A stretch of 64,000 nucleotides of DNA from DATBIS01 sp036556805 (lineage in GTDB: Bacteria; Actinomycetota; UBA4738; HRBIN12): contig DATBIS010000026.1 of the NCBI GenBank assembly GCA_036556805.1, forward strand, positions 42,942 to 106,941. The letters are read 5' to 3'. Under the pieces are notes generated by a model. The model was not told where the DNA came from. It searched no databases and saw only the letters and a list, made by a program, of their open reading frames with translations. This document shows, one piece after another, positions 50,559-59,475 of this stretch; positions within the stretch are counted from its first letter, which is position 1, and every line of letters starts with the position of its first letter. A program made the position numbers and the translations under genes.

Positions 50559-51335
50559 GTGACGCGCCTCCCCGACGAGCTCATCGCCTTCTGGCGAGCG
50601 CTGGACGAACAGCTGGATCGAGTGTCGCCGACGCCGTGGGGCGCGGTGGTGTCCGACGCGCGCTTCCCCTCGATCTGGGACGCGAACTACGCGCGCGTCG
50701 ACGGTCGGGTCGAGAACCTCCGTCTTCGCGACGTCGAGGAGGCACTGGTTCCCGAGCTCGAGCGAGTCGGAGGGTCGACCTTCCACGTGGTCTCGTTCCT
50801 CCCCGAGGAGACCGGCGAGCTCTTCGCCGAGCTCTCCGGGCTCGGCCACGTGCTGTCGTGGGACGTCGCGATGCGGTTCGAGGGCGCCCCGGGTCGGGAC
50901 CCCTCCGTGATCCGGGTGGAGCCGATCCGGCCGGGTCCGGAGCTCCGCGCCGCGGTGGCGGCCACGTTCCCCTTGTTCGAGATCGCGGACCCCGAGGTGA
51001 TCCGGCAGCTGTCGGCCATCGAAGATCTGCTGGTCGAACGGGGAGCGAAGCGCTGGTTCGGCGTGCGCGACGAGGGCGCGTGGGCATCCGTGGCCGCGCT
51101 CGTCGAGCTCGCGGGCGTCGCGTACGTGGACAACGTCGCGACGCTGCCTCGTGCGCGGGGAAGGGGATACGCGAGCGCGGTGACGGCCCACCTCCGCGAC
51201 GAAGCGCTCACGGCCGGAGCCCGCGCGGTGTACCTCCTCGCAGAGCCGGCGGGGCCGATCGCCCTGTACGCCCGGCTGGGCTTCCGCGAGATCGGCCGGA
51301 TCGGGAGCACGCGCGGCCCCATCCCGGGTCGCTGA
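50559..51335 (+). CDS. GNAT family N-acetyltransferase
   Basis: 258 residues. The C-terminal GNAT domain has the acetyl-CoA loop PRARGRGYASAVTAHL after AYVDNVATL, then AVYLLAEPAGPIALYARLGF, the usual motif order. The N-terminal 130 residues form a second, degenerate GNAT-like half (RFPSIWDANYARV). The substrate is unknown. The GTG at 50559 is probably leaderless. It converges on the Ppx/GppA gene. Confidence 0.83.
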   Translation: MTRLPDELIAFWRALDEQLDRVSPTPWGAVVSDARFPSIWDANYARVDGRVENLRLRDVEEALVPELERVGGSTFHVVSFLPEETGELFAELSGLGHVLSWDVAMRFEGAPGRDPSVIRVEPIRPGPELRAAVAATFPLFEIADPEVIRQLSAIEDLLVERGAKRWFGVRDEGAWASVAALVELAGVAYVDNVATLPRARGRGYASAVTAHLRDEALTAGARAVYLLAEPAGPIALYARLGFREIGRIGSTRGPIPGR

Positions 51336-51347
51336 CCGAGGAGGGCC

Positions 51348-52904
51348 TCAGGCCGATCGGTCCGGGGCCTTGCCGGTCGCCGCCGACTCGAACACCTCGA
51401 CGCCCACCTCGACGTCGAGCGCTTTCGAGAGCACGTCGGCCTGCTCCTGAGCCTCCGCGGCGGCCGCCTGCGGGTTCGACGAGCCGCGGACCCCGATCGA
51501 GAGGATGCCCTTGCGCGCCGTGACGTCGATGGCCTCCACGTCGAAGTCCCCGCCGCGACGCAGGGCATGCGCGATGCGAAGGAGCCCGATCAGCACGGAC
51601 GCGGCGTGACGGTCGTCGTCCGCGAGCGCCGCGAACGAGGAGAAGCTCGACTTCGGCGATCCGCCGCGATGGAAGCGAACGAGCGAGCTCATGATCGCCA
51701 CCTCGTCGGGAGAGAAGCCGCGAAGGCCGGCGTGGTCGATGAGGTACGCGCCGTGCTTGTGATGGTGGTCCGGCGAGACGCGCACGCCGATGTCGTGCAG
51801 GATCGCGGCGTGCGCGAGCAGCTCTCGCTCGCGATCGCCCAGCCGGTGGAGCCTGCGCGTCTCATCGAACAGCAGCAACGCGATCGCGCGCACGCCGCGC
51901 GCGTGGGCCTCGTCGAGGCCCCACAGACGCACGAGCCGGCCGATCGAGGCCGACCTGAGCTCCTCGGGGGTCGTCGCCAGCTCGAGGTTCAACTCGTCGA
52001 TCACGACGCCCTCGCGGAGTCCCCATTCGGAGTGCACGATCCGACGCACGCCGAACGTCGACGCGGCGGCGACCAGCACCACCGACCCCACGTGCAACAG
52101 GTCGGCGCGGCGGGCGTCCATCCCGGTCATGGCGAGGCGCTCCTCGAACGAGGCATCGCAGAGGACGCGCGACAGCGCGCGGAGGTCCGCGAGCTCGATC
52201 GTCGCCTGGTTGAGCGATGCGGGCACCGGGCTCCACCGCTTGGCGGCGAGAAGTCGCGCGAGTGCGCCCGTCGTTCCGCCCGCCGCCACGCATCGCACCG
52301 GACCCAACCGGGCAACGGTTTCGGCGAGCGGCTGCAGCAGCTCCACGACCAGCGCCTTCACCTCTCGGCGCTCCCCCCTCGACATCGGGTCGTGGCGCGC
52401 GATCGCGGTCGTGAGACGGGCGGCGCCGAGCGGAAAGCTCTCCGCCCATCGCATGCCCGACGAGTCGCCCACGACGACCTCGAGGCTCCCGCCGCCGAGA
52501 TCGAGCGCGAGCGTGCTCCCGGGGCCGAGCCCCACGCTCGCGCGGATCCCCTCGAACACCAGCCGGCCCTCCTCGATGCCGTCGATGAAGCGGATCGGGA
52601 CCCCCGCCGCTTCTTGCAGCTGCGTCGCGAGCTCGGGACGGTTCGCCGCGTCGCGGAGCGCGCTCGTCGCGATCGGCAGGATCGTGCGCGCGCCGGCCCG
52701 TTCGGCGATGTCGCGAAAGCGCCGGACGACGCGGCCGGCGCGCGCGGCCTCGGCTTCGGGGATGTGGCCCTCGGCGGCGAGCGTCGACCCGAGGTTCAGA
52801 ATCACGCGATCGCGCAGCACGTGCGTGAGCGAGCCGTCGATCGAGGCCTCGGTCACGAGCAGCTGGAACGAGGTGCTCCCGAGGTCGAGCACGGCAAATC
52901 GCAT
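51348..52904 (-). CDS. ppx: Ppx/GppA family phosphatase with C-terminal HD domain
   Basis: 518 residues. The N-terminal two-thirds has the actin-like ATPase fold of exopolyphosphatase/pppGpp phosphatase: VLDLGSTSFQLLV, ILPIATSALRDAAN, FIDGIEEGRLVFEGI, LALDLGGGSLEVVVG and RCVAAGGTTGALARL. The C-terminal part is an HD domain (HAAILHDIGVRVSPDHHHKH). It would release phosphate from polyphosphate or pppGpp. ATG at 52904 lies 7 bases after TAGAAT. It follows ppk, CHAD, NUDIX and SixA genes on the same strand. Confidence 0.92.
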   Translation of the reverse strand: MRFAVLDLGSTSFQLLVTEASIDGSLTHVLRDRVILNLGSTLAAEGHIPEAEAARAGRVVRRFRDIAERAGARTILPIATSALRDAANRPELATQLQEAAGVPIRFIDGIEEGRLVFEGIRASVGLGPGSTLALDLGGGSLEVVVGDSSGMRWAESFPLGAARLTTAIARHDPMSRGERREVKALVVELLQPLAETVARLGPVRCVAAGGTTGALARLLAAKRWSPVPASLNQATIELADLRALSRVLCDASFEERLAMTGMDARRADLLHVGSVVLVAAASTFGVRRIVHSEWGLREGVVIDELNLELATTPEELRSASIGRLVRLWGLDEAHARGVRAIALLLFDETRRLHRLGDRERELLAHAAILHDIGVRVSPDHHHKHGAYLIDHAGLRGFSPDEVAIMSSLVRFHRGGSPKSSFSSFAALADDDRHAASVLIGLLRIAHALRRGGDFDVEAIDVTARKGILSIGVRGSSNPQAAAAEAQEQADVLSKALDVEVGVEVFESAATGKAPDRSA

Positions 52905-52911
52905 CCGTGTG

Positions 52912-52917
52912 ATTCTA
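52912..52917 (-). promoter_or_regulatory. -10 box TAGAAT of ppx/gppA
   Basis: Minus-strand TAGAAT is 7 bases before the ATG at 52904; five of six bases match TATAAT. Confidence 0.6.
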
Positions 52918-52977
52918 GGCCGCTCCTGCGTCGCCCACATCATCGTCGCGATGAACGGAGCGTGAACGCGATCCGGC

Positions 52978-53442
52978 TCACGAGGGCGTTTCGAGCGACC
53001 TGCCGCGGAGGCCGCCGTCCGGCTCGTGCTCGATGATCCACGTGGAGCCCTTGCGCCAGTCGGGCTCGCCTTCGACGCGCATGCCCTCGTCGACGAGGTG
53101 CTCGACGAGGGTGGGGATCACGTCCCCGTGGCTGCACAGCACGGCCGAGATGCCATCGACCTCGGCGACCACGGCAAGAACCTCCTGCAGCGAGGCGCCC
53201 TCGGCGAGCGCGTCGACTTCCTCGATCGGTAACATGCGATCCGCCGCGAGCGTCGCCACGGTCTGGAGGCACCGCAGGAAGGGGCTCGAGAGGATCCGAT
53301 CCACCTTGCGACCGTCGAAGACCCGCACGAGCGCCTCGGCCTGGCGGCGCCCATTCTTCGACAACGGTCGAAGCCGGTCGTCGCGGCTCCAGCGCTCCCG
53401 GTTGCCGGCCTTCGCGTGACGGACCAGGTAGAGCTCGCTCAC
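52978..53442 (-). CDS. sixA: Histidine phosphatase, SixA type
   Basis: 154 residues. The RHG/RHA signature SELYLVRHAKAG holds the phospho-accepting His9; RILSSPFLRCLQTVATLA and VLCSHGDVIPTLVEHL supply the remaining phosphate-pocket residues. The GTG at 53442 overlaps the stop of the upstream NUDIX gene (GTGA). In mycobacterial MutT1 the same two domains are fused in one protein in this order, so the pair probably works together on nucleotide or dinucleotide substrates. Confidence 0.88.
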   Translation of the reverse strand: MSELYLVRHAKAGNRERWSRDDRLRPLSKNGRRQAEALVRVFDGRKVDRILSSPFLRCLQTVATLAADRMLPIEEVDALAEGASLQEVLAVVAEVDGISAVLCSHGDVIPTLVEHLVDEGMRVEGEPDWRKGSTWIIEHEPDGGLRGRSLETPS

Positions 53443-53846
53443 GCCGGCCGCTCCGTCACGTGCCGCACGAGATCGCGGTCGTGGGCGTAGGTGAGCAGCT
53501 CGCCCGCCTCGTCGAGCGACACCCACCGGATCTCGTCGACCTCGCGCGTGGCGTGAAACGGCGCGTCGTCGACGAGTCGCATGGTCCAGTAGCGCACGAC
53601 CTTCGGCCGGCCGGTCCCGTCGATGTACTCCACCGGGGGGAGCTCCTCCCCGAGCTCGCATCCCAGACCGGTCTCCTCCTCGACCTCGCGCAGCGCCGCA
53701 TCCCGGTGGGATTCTCCCCGCAGGAGCTTGCCCTTCGGAAGACTCCAGTCGTCGTAGCGCGGTCGGTGCACGACGACCAGCCGGACGCCCGACGGGCCCC
53801 GCCGAAGCACGACGCCGCCGGCGGCGCGAACGGGCGAAGCGGTCAC
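53439..53846 (-). CDS. NUDIX hydrolase (MutT/Ap4A hydrolase-like)
   Basis: 135 residues with an intact Nudix box: KGKLLRGESHRDAALREVEE followed by ETGLGCE. The opening SPVRAAGGVVLRRG and the late YWTMRLVDDAPFHATREVDE are typical of MutT1/diadenosine polyphosphate hydrolases. The GTG at 53846 overlaps the CHAD gene stop (GTGA) and its own stop overlaps sixA. Likely substrates are 8-oxo-dGTP or diadenosine or inositol polyphosphates; context favours polyphosphate-linked nucleotides. Confidence 0.9.
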   Translation of the reverse strand: MTASPVRAAGGVVLRRGPSGVRLVVVHRPRYDDWSLPKGKLLRGESHRDAALREVEEETGLGCELGEELPPVEYIDGTGRPKVVRYWTMRLVDDAPFHATREVDEIRWVSLDEAGELLTYAHDRDLVRHVTERPA

Positions 53847-54796
53847 GTCCAGAATCGCGCCCCCGGCCGGGCGAGCGACCGCCAGGCGGCCGGCCAGGAA
53901 CGGCGGGCGTCGGCCCTCGCGCGAGCCTCGGCCGCGGCGAGCTCGCCCGCCACGAAGGCGACCGAAGGCGTGCCCCGGGATACCTTGCGGCGAAGCCACT
54001 CCTGAGAAGCCACAGCATCCTGGTGCTCCCCGAACACCTCTTGCAAGGCCGCGGCGCGGCGAAGGAACCTGTCGGCTCCGTCTTCGTACGCCGGCGCGAA
54101 TGCCTCGGCGGCGTAGCGCGCGCGCTTGGTCGCGATCCTCGCCGCGTGCAGCTTCGAGTCCGGCGAGTCGGGCGTCAGCCGCTCGCAGGCGCGGCGCAGC
54201 CGTTGCCATTGCCGCTCCATCAGCGGGCCGAACGCGTCGACCGCGCGCTCGTCGCGATCGGGCACCCCGCGCACGATGCGCTCGCACGCGCGGAGTAGCC
54301 GGTCGCGCCGGGGTGAGCGCCACGACTCGAGCAGGCTCGCCTGCGCCTCGGCGCGCGACTCGGCGAGACCCGCGATCAGCCGCTTCGCCGCGTGCGCGTC
54401 CCGAGACTCGAGCCGCTGCGCCTTCGCGCGGAGACGGACCAGCAGCACGTCCAGGTCGCGCACGTCGCCCAGCGCGCCGCCGAGCCAGGAGAGCTCCGCC
54501 CGAAGCCGTTCGACCGCCTCGGCGTCGAGCAGCGGCCGGAGCGTGCCGAGGTTCGCGCGGAGCCGCCGCGTCGCCACCCTCGCCTGGTGGACGGCCTCGG
54601 GATCCTCGCCCGCGCGCACGTCGTCGTCCTGCTCGATCAGCCGAAGGGTGGGCGCGGCGAGGGCTCGCCGCAACGCCGCCGACAGCGCGGGGTCGGTGCC
54701 GAGGGACGCGTTCGCGAGCTCGGCGAGGATCTCGGACGACGGAAGGTCACGCCGTGGCAGGGGCGCTCGACGGGCGCCCTCCGGTCCGCTCGTCAA
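53843..54796 (-). CDS. CHAD domain protein (polyphosphate-binding)
   Basis: 317 residues, almost entirely helical. The CHAD signature is present twice: AVHQARVATRRLRANL and, in the second half, KLHAARIATKRARYAAEAF, with conserved His and Arg residues lining the polyphosphate channel. CHAD proteins bind polyphosphate granules. The TTG start at 54796 overlaps the ppk stop (TTGA); it is rare as a start but no ATG or GTG fits better and the coupling pattern is the same as downstream. Confidence 0.85.
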   Translation of the reverse strand: MTSGPEGARRAPLPRRDLPSSEILAELANASLGTDPALSAALRRALAAPTLRLIEQDDDVRAGEDPEAVHQARVATRRLRANLGTLRPLLDAEAVERLRAELSWLGGALGDVRDLDVLLVRLRAKAQRLESRDAHAAKRLIAGLAESRAEAQASLLESWRSPRRDRLLRACERIVRGVPDRDERAVDAFGPLMERQWQRLRRACERLTPDSPDSKLHAARIATKRARYAAEAFAPAYEDGADRFLRRAAALQEVFGEHQDAVASQEWLRRKVSRGTPSVAFVAGELAAAEARARADARRSWPAAWRSLARPGARFWT

Positions 54797-56868
54797 CGCT
54801 CGCCCCGGCTGCGCTCGGTCGCCATCGCCATGAGGCGCTCCTGCACGTTCACGCCGCGGTCCGTGGGCACCTTCCGCCACACGCCGTCCGGCCCGAGCTC
54901 CCAGGCCAGCACGTCGTCGGTGCGCTCGAGCTCCAGGATCTCGTCGATGCGCGCTCGCAGGGCCGAGTCGCCGACCGGCGTGAGGGCCTCCACCCGGTGA
55001 TCGAGGTTGCGGGGCATCAGGTCGGCGGACCCGATGTAATAGTCGACGCCGCGCTCGGCCGAGCCGAACCGGAAGATGCGCGAGTGCTCCAGGAACCGCC
55101 CGACGATCGACCGCACACGGATGTTCTCCGAGAGGTCGCGTACGCCCGGACGAAGGCAGCAGATCCCACGCACGATGAGGTCGATCTGCGCGCCGGCCTG
55201 CGAGGCGAGATAGAGCTCGTCGATCATGTCCGCGTCGACGAGGCTGTTCATCTTCAGGACGATCGAGCCGTCGTCGTGCATCGCCTCGCGTCGGATCAGC
55301 TCCACGAGCCTCGCGCGAAGTGTGAGCGGCGCGATGAGCAGCTGCCGGTACTCGCGCTGGCGGCTGTAGCCGGTGAGCAGGTTGAAGAGGTCCGTCACGT
55401 CGGCGCCGATCTGCGGGTCCGCGGTGAGGAGGCCGATGTCCTCGTACAGGCGCGCGGTGCTCGGGTTGTAGTTGCCGGTCCCGATGTGCGCGTAGCGGCG
55501 GATGCCCGACTCCTCCCGCCGCACCACCAGACACACCTTCGCATGCGTCTTCAGGCCGACGACCCCGTAGACGACGTGCACGCCGGCCTGCTCGAGCGCG
55601 CGCGCGAACGTGATGTTCGCCTGCTCGTCGAAACGCGCCTTGAGCTCGACGAGCGCGACGACCTGCTTGCCGGCCTCCGCCGCCGCGATCAGCGCGCGCA
55701 CGATCGGGCTGCCGGTCGACGTCCGGTACAGCGTCTGCTTGATCGCGAGGACGTCCGGGTCGCTCGACGCCTGTTCGACGAAGGCCTCGGCCGACGCGGG
55801 GAACGAATCGTAGGGGTGCTGCACGAGCACGTCGCCCGAGCGAAGCACCGAGAAGAGGTCGGGCCGGTGCTCTCCCGCGACGAGCTTCGGCTCGGCGACG
55901 GGCATCCAGGGCTCGTCCTTCAGCTCGGGGCGGTCGAGCTCGACGAACGACGCGATCGCCGACAGTCCCAGGAGACCGTCGACGGTGTAGACCTCCGTCT
56001 GGTCGAGATCGAGCTCACGCATCAGCAGGTTCCGGACCTCGGGCGTCGTGGAGGTGTGCACCTCGAGCCGCACGGGACTGGCGCCGCGGCGCCGCCTGAG
56101 GAGCTCCGTCTCGATCGCGGCGAGAAGGTCCTCGGCCTCGTCCTCCTCGACGTCGAGGTCGGCGTCCCGCGTCACGCGGAACACGTGGTGGTTGAGGATC
56201 TCCATGCCCGGGAAGAGCGCCTCGAGGTGCGCCGCGATCACCTGCTCCAGCGGCACGAAGCGGGAGCCGTCGGGCAGCGCGAGGAAACGCGGCAGCAGCG
56301 GCGGCACCTTCACGCGCGCGAACCGGCGAACTCCCGTCTGCGGGTCGCGCACGATCGCGGCGAGGTTGAGCGAGAGGCTCGACACGTAGGGGAACGGATG
56401 CGCGGGGTCGACGGAGAGCGGGGTGAGCACCGGGAAGATGCGGTCGCGAAACTCCCGAGCCAGGACGTCTCGATCGGCGCTTCCGAGCTCGTCCCAGTCG
56501 ACGAGGTGGATGCCCACACGCGCGAGCTCCGGACGCAGGACCCTCGAGAACAGGGACTCGACCCGCGGGAGCACCGCCCGCACGCGCTCCTCGATCGCGT
56601 CGACCTGCTGGACGGGTGTCATGCCCTCGGGCGTCGCCGACGTGACGCCGGCGCTCGCCTGCTCCATCAGGCCGCTCACGCGCACCTGGAAGAACTCGTC
56701 GAGGTTCGCGCAGTAGATCGCCAGGAATTTCACGCGCTCGAGCAGCGGTTGGGTCTCGTCCTCCGCGAGGGCGAGCACGCGCTCGCTGAAGTCCAGCCAG
56801 GAGAGCTCGCGGTTGAGATACCGCGAGTCCGTAGTCGGGGCGACCGTGGCAAGGGAAGTCGTGACCAT
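54793..56868 (-). CDS. ppk: Polyphosphate kinase 1
   Basis: 691 residues. Makes polyphosphate from ATP. The four-domain PPK1 layout is complete: N-terminal YLNRELSWLDFSERVLA and FLAIYCANLDEFFQVRV, VLTPLSVDPAHPFPYVSSLS, the catalytic region IKQTLYRTS, KARFDEQANI, GLKTHAKVCLVVRRE and HIGTGNYNPSTARLYEDIG, and the C-terminal VRGICCLRPG and YIGSADLMPRNLDHRVEA. ATG at 56868; TACCAT (minus strand, 56904-56899) may be its -10 with a short leader lacking a clear ribosome site. First cistron of ppk-CHAD-NUDIX-sixA. Confidence 0.96.
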   Translation of the reverse strand: MVTTSLATVAPTTDSRYLNRELSWLDFSERVLALAEDETQPLLERVKFLAIYCANLDEFFQVRVSGLMEQASAGVTSATPEGMTPVQQVDAIEERVRAVLPRVESLFSRVLRPELARVGIHLVDWDELGSADRDVLAREFRDRIFPVLTPLSVDPAHPFPYVSSLSLNLAAIVRDPQTGVRRFARVKVPPLLPRFLALPDGSRFVPLEQVIAAHLEALFPGMEILNHHVFRVTRDADLDVEEDEAEDLLAAIETELLRRRRGASPVRLEVHTSTTPEVRNLLMRELDLDQTEVYTVDGLLGLSAIASFVELDRPELKDEPWMPVAEPKLVAGEHRPDLFSVLRSGDVLVQHPYDSFPASAEAFVEQASSDPDVLAIKQTLYRTSTGSPIVRALIAAAEAGKQVVALVELKARFDEQANITFARALEQAGVHVVYGVVGLKTHAKVCLVVRREESGIRRYAHIGTGNYNPSTARLYEDIGLLTADPQIGADVTDLFNLLTGYSRQREYRQLLIAPLTLRARLVELIRREAMHDDGSIVLKMNSLVDADMIDELYLASQAGAQIDLIVRGICCLRPGVRDLSENIRVRSIVGRFLEHSRIFRFGSAERGVDYYIGSADLMPRNLDHRVEALTPVGDSALRARIDEILELERTDDVLAWELGPDGVWRKVPTDRGVNVQERLMAMATERSRGER

Positions 56869-56960
56869 TGAACGAGGCGCGGACGGTGCCGCCGCTCGAT
56901 GGTAGACAGCCGCTCGCTGCCCGACAAGGGCCCGGCGATGAACGCCTCGCGCGCTCGCGC

Positions 56961-57584
56961 TCAGGCGTGCTTGAGCGTCACGGCTTCGATGACGTTCGCG
57001 ACGTTTTCGAGCCCGTCCAGCGCCTCCTCGAGCGTTTCGATGATCTCCTTCCACTTCAGGACGTCCATGGCCCGATGATCGCCGCTGAACAGGTCGGCAA
57101 CCGCGTGTCGGAAGAGCTGGTCTCCTTCGTTCTCCAGCCGGTTGATCTCCACCCAGTAGGGCTCGAGGTCCTCCTGGCGGAGCCGCGCGAGCTTCCTGAG
57201 AGCCTGCTCGGTCTGTGAGGCCGCCTCCACGAGCACGTCGACCTGGGCCTTCATCTGCGGCAGCGGCGCCTCGATCGAGTGAAGAACCAGGAGGTCGGCC
57301 GCCGCCTCGATCGCGTCCATCACGTCGTCGAGAGCCGTCGCCAGGACGTAGATGTCCTCTCGGTCCATGGGGGTGATGAAGGACGTATTGAGACGCCGGA
57401 TGATCTCGTGGGTCACCTCGTCGCCCTCGTGCTCACGCTCCTGGAGCCTCCGGGCCTTCATCTCCACGTCGCGGAAGTCATCGACGAGATCCTTGAGCTC
57501 GAGGGCGCCCTGGCGAAGGTTGGACGCCGAGGCCACGAACAGGTCGAAGAACGCATCGGCGCGGTGCGAGATCTTCAGCTTCAT
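56961..57584 (-). CDS. DUF47 (PhoU-like) phosphate transport accessory protein
   Basis: 207 residues, all helical. EHEGDEVTHEIIRRLNTSFI followed by TPMDREDIYVLATALDDVMDAIE is the DUF47 signature; NRLENEGDQLFRHAVADLF is the repeat. Such proteins accompany Pit transporters and are thought to modulate phosphate import. ATG at 57584 overlaps the upstream small membrane protein stop. A second DUF47 protein opens the same operon, and the two are clearly paralogous. Confidence 0.9.
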   Translation of the reverse strand: MKLKISHRADAFFDLFVASASNLRQGALELKDLVDDFRDVEMKARRLQEREHEGDEVTHEIIRRLNTSFITPMDREDIYVLATALDDVMDAIEAAADLLVLHSIEAPLPQMKAQVDVLVEAASQTEQALRKLARLRQEDLEPYWVEINRLENEGDQLFRHAVADLFSGDHRAMDVLKWKEIIETLEEALDGLENVANVIEAVTLKHA

Positions 57585-57775
57585 GCCTGATCTCCTTCGT
57601 GAGGCTCCGCCCGCCGGGCGGCAACCTGCTCGATCGTGAGGAGGACGAACCAGAAGCCCGCGAGGGCGGCCATCGCGAGGTTGACCCAGCGAAACTCGGG
57701 GGGCGTCGGCGGCAGGAGCGCGAGGAACGCCAGGGAGACACCGAGGAAGAAGACCTGCCGGCGCCCCAGCCTCAT
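57581..57775 (-). CDS. Small two-helix membrane protein
   Basis: 64 residues: a short basic start (MRLGRRQ), two hydrophobic helices (VFFLGVSLAFLALL and WVNLAMAALAGFWFVLLTI) and a charged tail. ATG at 57775 overlaps the pit stop by ATGA and its own stop overlaps the DUF47 start, so it is a fully coupled cistron between Pit and its accessory protein. No family recognised; a Pit-associated subunit is an inference. Confidence 0.8.
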   Translation of the reverse strand: MRLGRRQVFFLGVSLAFLALLPPTPPEFRWVNLAMAALAGFWFVLLTIEQVAARRAEPHEGDQA

Positions 57776-58776
57776 GCGGCCCCCCTGAACGGCAGGTACG
57801 CGAAGTAGGCGATCAAGAAGGCGCCCGGGATCGTGAGGACCCACGCGGCCACCACTCGCCCGGCCACCCCCCAGCGAACCGCGGACAGCCGCTGGGTGGT
57901 GCCGACGCCCACGATCGCTCCCGTGATCGTGTGGGTCGTGGAGACGGGTATCCCCGAATACGTCGTGAAGAAGAGCGTCGCGGCCGCGGCCGTCTCCGCA
58001 GCCATACCGCTCGCGGGCTGGAGCTTGGTGATCCTCGACCCCATCGTGTGCACGATGCGCCAGCCGCCGAACAGCGTGCCGAGGCCGATCGCGGTATGCG
58101 CGGACAACACGATCCAGAGCGGGATCGGGATCGACCCGTCGGGGGCCTTGTCCAGATGACCGTTCACGAACAGCAGCACCGCGATCACGCCCATCGTCTT
58201 CTGCGCATCGTTCCCACCGTGGCCGAGGCTGAACGCGGCGGCGGAGAAGAGCTGGCCTCTGCGGAACGCGCGATTCAGCCGATCGACGCGGTGATATCCG
58301 TGAAACGCCCAGTACAGGCCGGTCATGATGGTGAACCCCAGGAGCAGGCCGATCAGCGGCGACATGATGATGAACACCGCGATCTTCTGGAAGCCCTCCG
58401 CGAGCAGCGCGACCCATCCCGACTTCGCGACGGCCGCGCCGGCCAGTCCGCCGACGAGCGCGTGCGACGAGCTCGTGGGAAGCCCGAAGAGCCACGTGAT
58501 GACGTCCCATGCGATCGCGCCGAGCAGGCCGGAGAAGATCACGGCGTTCGTGAGCAGGTCGGAGTCCACGACGTCGCCGGCGATCGTCTTCGCGACGTGG
58601 GTTCCGAAGATCAGGAACGCCACGAAGTTGAAGAACGCGGCCCAGGCGACCGCCTGCCGCGGCGTCAGGACGCGCGTGGACACGACCGTTGCGATCGAGT
58701 TCGCGGCATCGTGAAAACCGTTGAAGAAGTCGAATGCCAGCGCAACGGCCACGATGAAGATCACGGCGATGCTCAT
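57772..58776 (-). CDS. pit: Low-affinity inorganic phosphate transporter, PiT family
   Basis: 334 residues with about 10 membrane helices and the two PiT half-repeats: DFFNGFHDAANSIATVVSTR near the N-terminus and FSLGHGGNDAQKTMGVIAV in the second half, plus WLFGLPTSSSHALVGGLAG and GIPVSTTHTITGAIVGVG. Imports phosphate with H+ or as metal-phosphate. ATG at 58776 overlaps the stop of the upstream DUF47 gene (ATGA). Confidence 0.95.
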   Translation of the reverse strand: MSIAVIFIVAVALAFDFFNGFHDAANSIATVVSTRVLTPRQAVAWAAFFNFVAFLIFGTHVAKTIAGDVVDSDLLTNAVIFSGLLGAIAWDVITWLFGLPTSSSHALVGGLAGAAVAKSGWVALLAEGFQKIAVFIIMSPLIGLLLGFTIMTGLYWAFHGYHRVDRLNRAFRRGQLFSAAAFSLGHGGNDAQKTMGVIAVLLFVNGHLDKAPDGSIPIPLWIVLSAHTAIGLGTLFGGWRIVHTMGSRITKLQPASGMAAETAAAATLFFTTYSGIPVSTTHTITGAIVGVGTTQRLSAVRWGVAGRVVAAWVLTIPGAFLIAYFAYLPFRGAA

Positions 58777-59390
58777 GCGCGCTTGACGGCCACCGATTCG
58801 ATCGTGTTCGCGATGTCCTCGCACCGATCGATCGCGGCCTCCGTGTACGCGAGTAGGTCCTTCCAGCGCAACACGTCGATCGCCCGGTAGTCGCCGGAGT
58901 ACAGGGACGCCACGGCCCGTCGATACACCCAGTCTCCTTCGCGCTCTTGACGTTTGATCTCGGCCGCCGCCCGTTCGATCCGATGGAAGGTGCGGAGGTT
59001 CCGGATGGCGCGACCGACGGCTTGCGTCGCCCGAGCGAGCACCTCGACCAGTGGCCGGAAGGATGCAATGGGCTCCCTGATGCCGAGGAGCGCGATGAGG
59101 TCGGCGACGGCCTCGATCCCATCCAGGACGTCGTCGAGCGACGAGGCGAGGCGAACCACCTCGTGCCGGTCGATCGGGACGACGAACGTCGTGTGGAGCA
59201 AGGCGAGGGTCCGATGGGTGATCTCGTCGCCCTCGTGCTCGAGATCGGTGATGCGCCGAGCGTAGGTCCCGGCGTTGGGAAGATCGTCCAGCAGCCGGAG
59301 CAGTTCGGCCGCGGCCCGATCGACGCCGTCCGCGGCCTGTTCGAAGAGGTCGAAGAACGCGAGCTCGCGCGGGATGACCTGGAACGGCAC
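58773..59390 (-). CDS. DUF47 (PhoU-like) phosphate transport accessory protein
   Basis: 205 residues, related to the protein encoded at 56961-57584: DLEHEGDEITHRTLALLHTT, then FVVPIDRHEVVRLASSLDDV with LDGIEAVADLI, and EREGDWVYRRAVASLYSGD. First cistron of DUF47 - pit - small membrane protein - DUF47. The GTG at 59390 has only a distant GGGAGG. A TAGCGT box about 50 bases upstream may be the -10. Confidence 0.9.
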   Translation of the reverse strand: MPFQVIPRELAFFDLFEQAADGVDRAAAELLRLLDDLPNAGTYARRITDLEHEGDEITHRTLALLHTTFVVPIDRHEVVRLASSLDDVLDGIEAVADLIALLGIREPIASFRPLVEVLARATQAVGRAIRNLRTFHRIERAAAEIKRQEREGDWVYRRAVASLYSGDYRAIDVLRWKDLLAYTEAAIDRCEDIANTIESVAVKRA

Positions 59391-59475
59391 GTTCGATTCC
59401 GCCTCCCTCGCGGCGAGCCTCCGGCCCGACGCCGCGCGAACGCTACCGGGAGGTCGTCGGCTTGTCCACTTCGCG

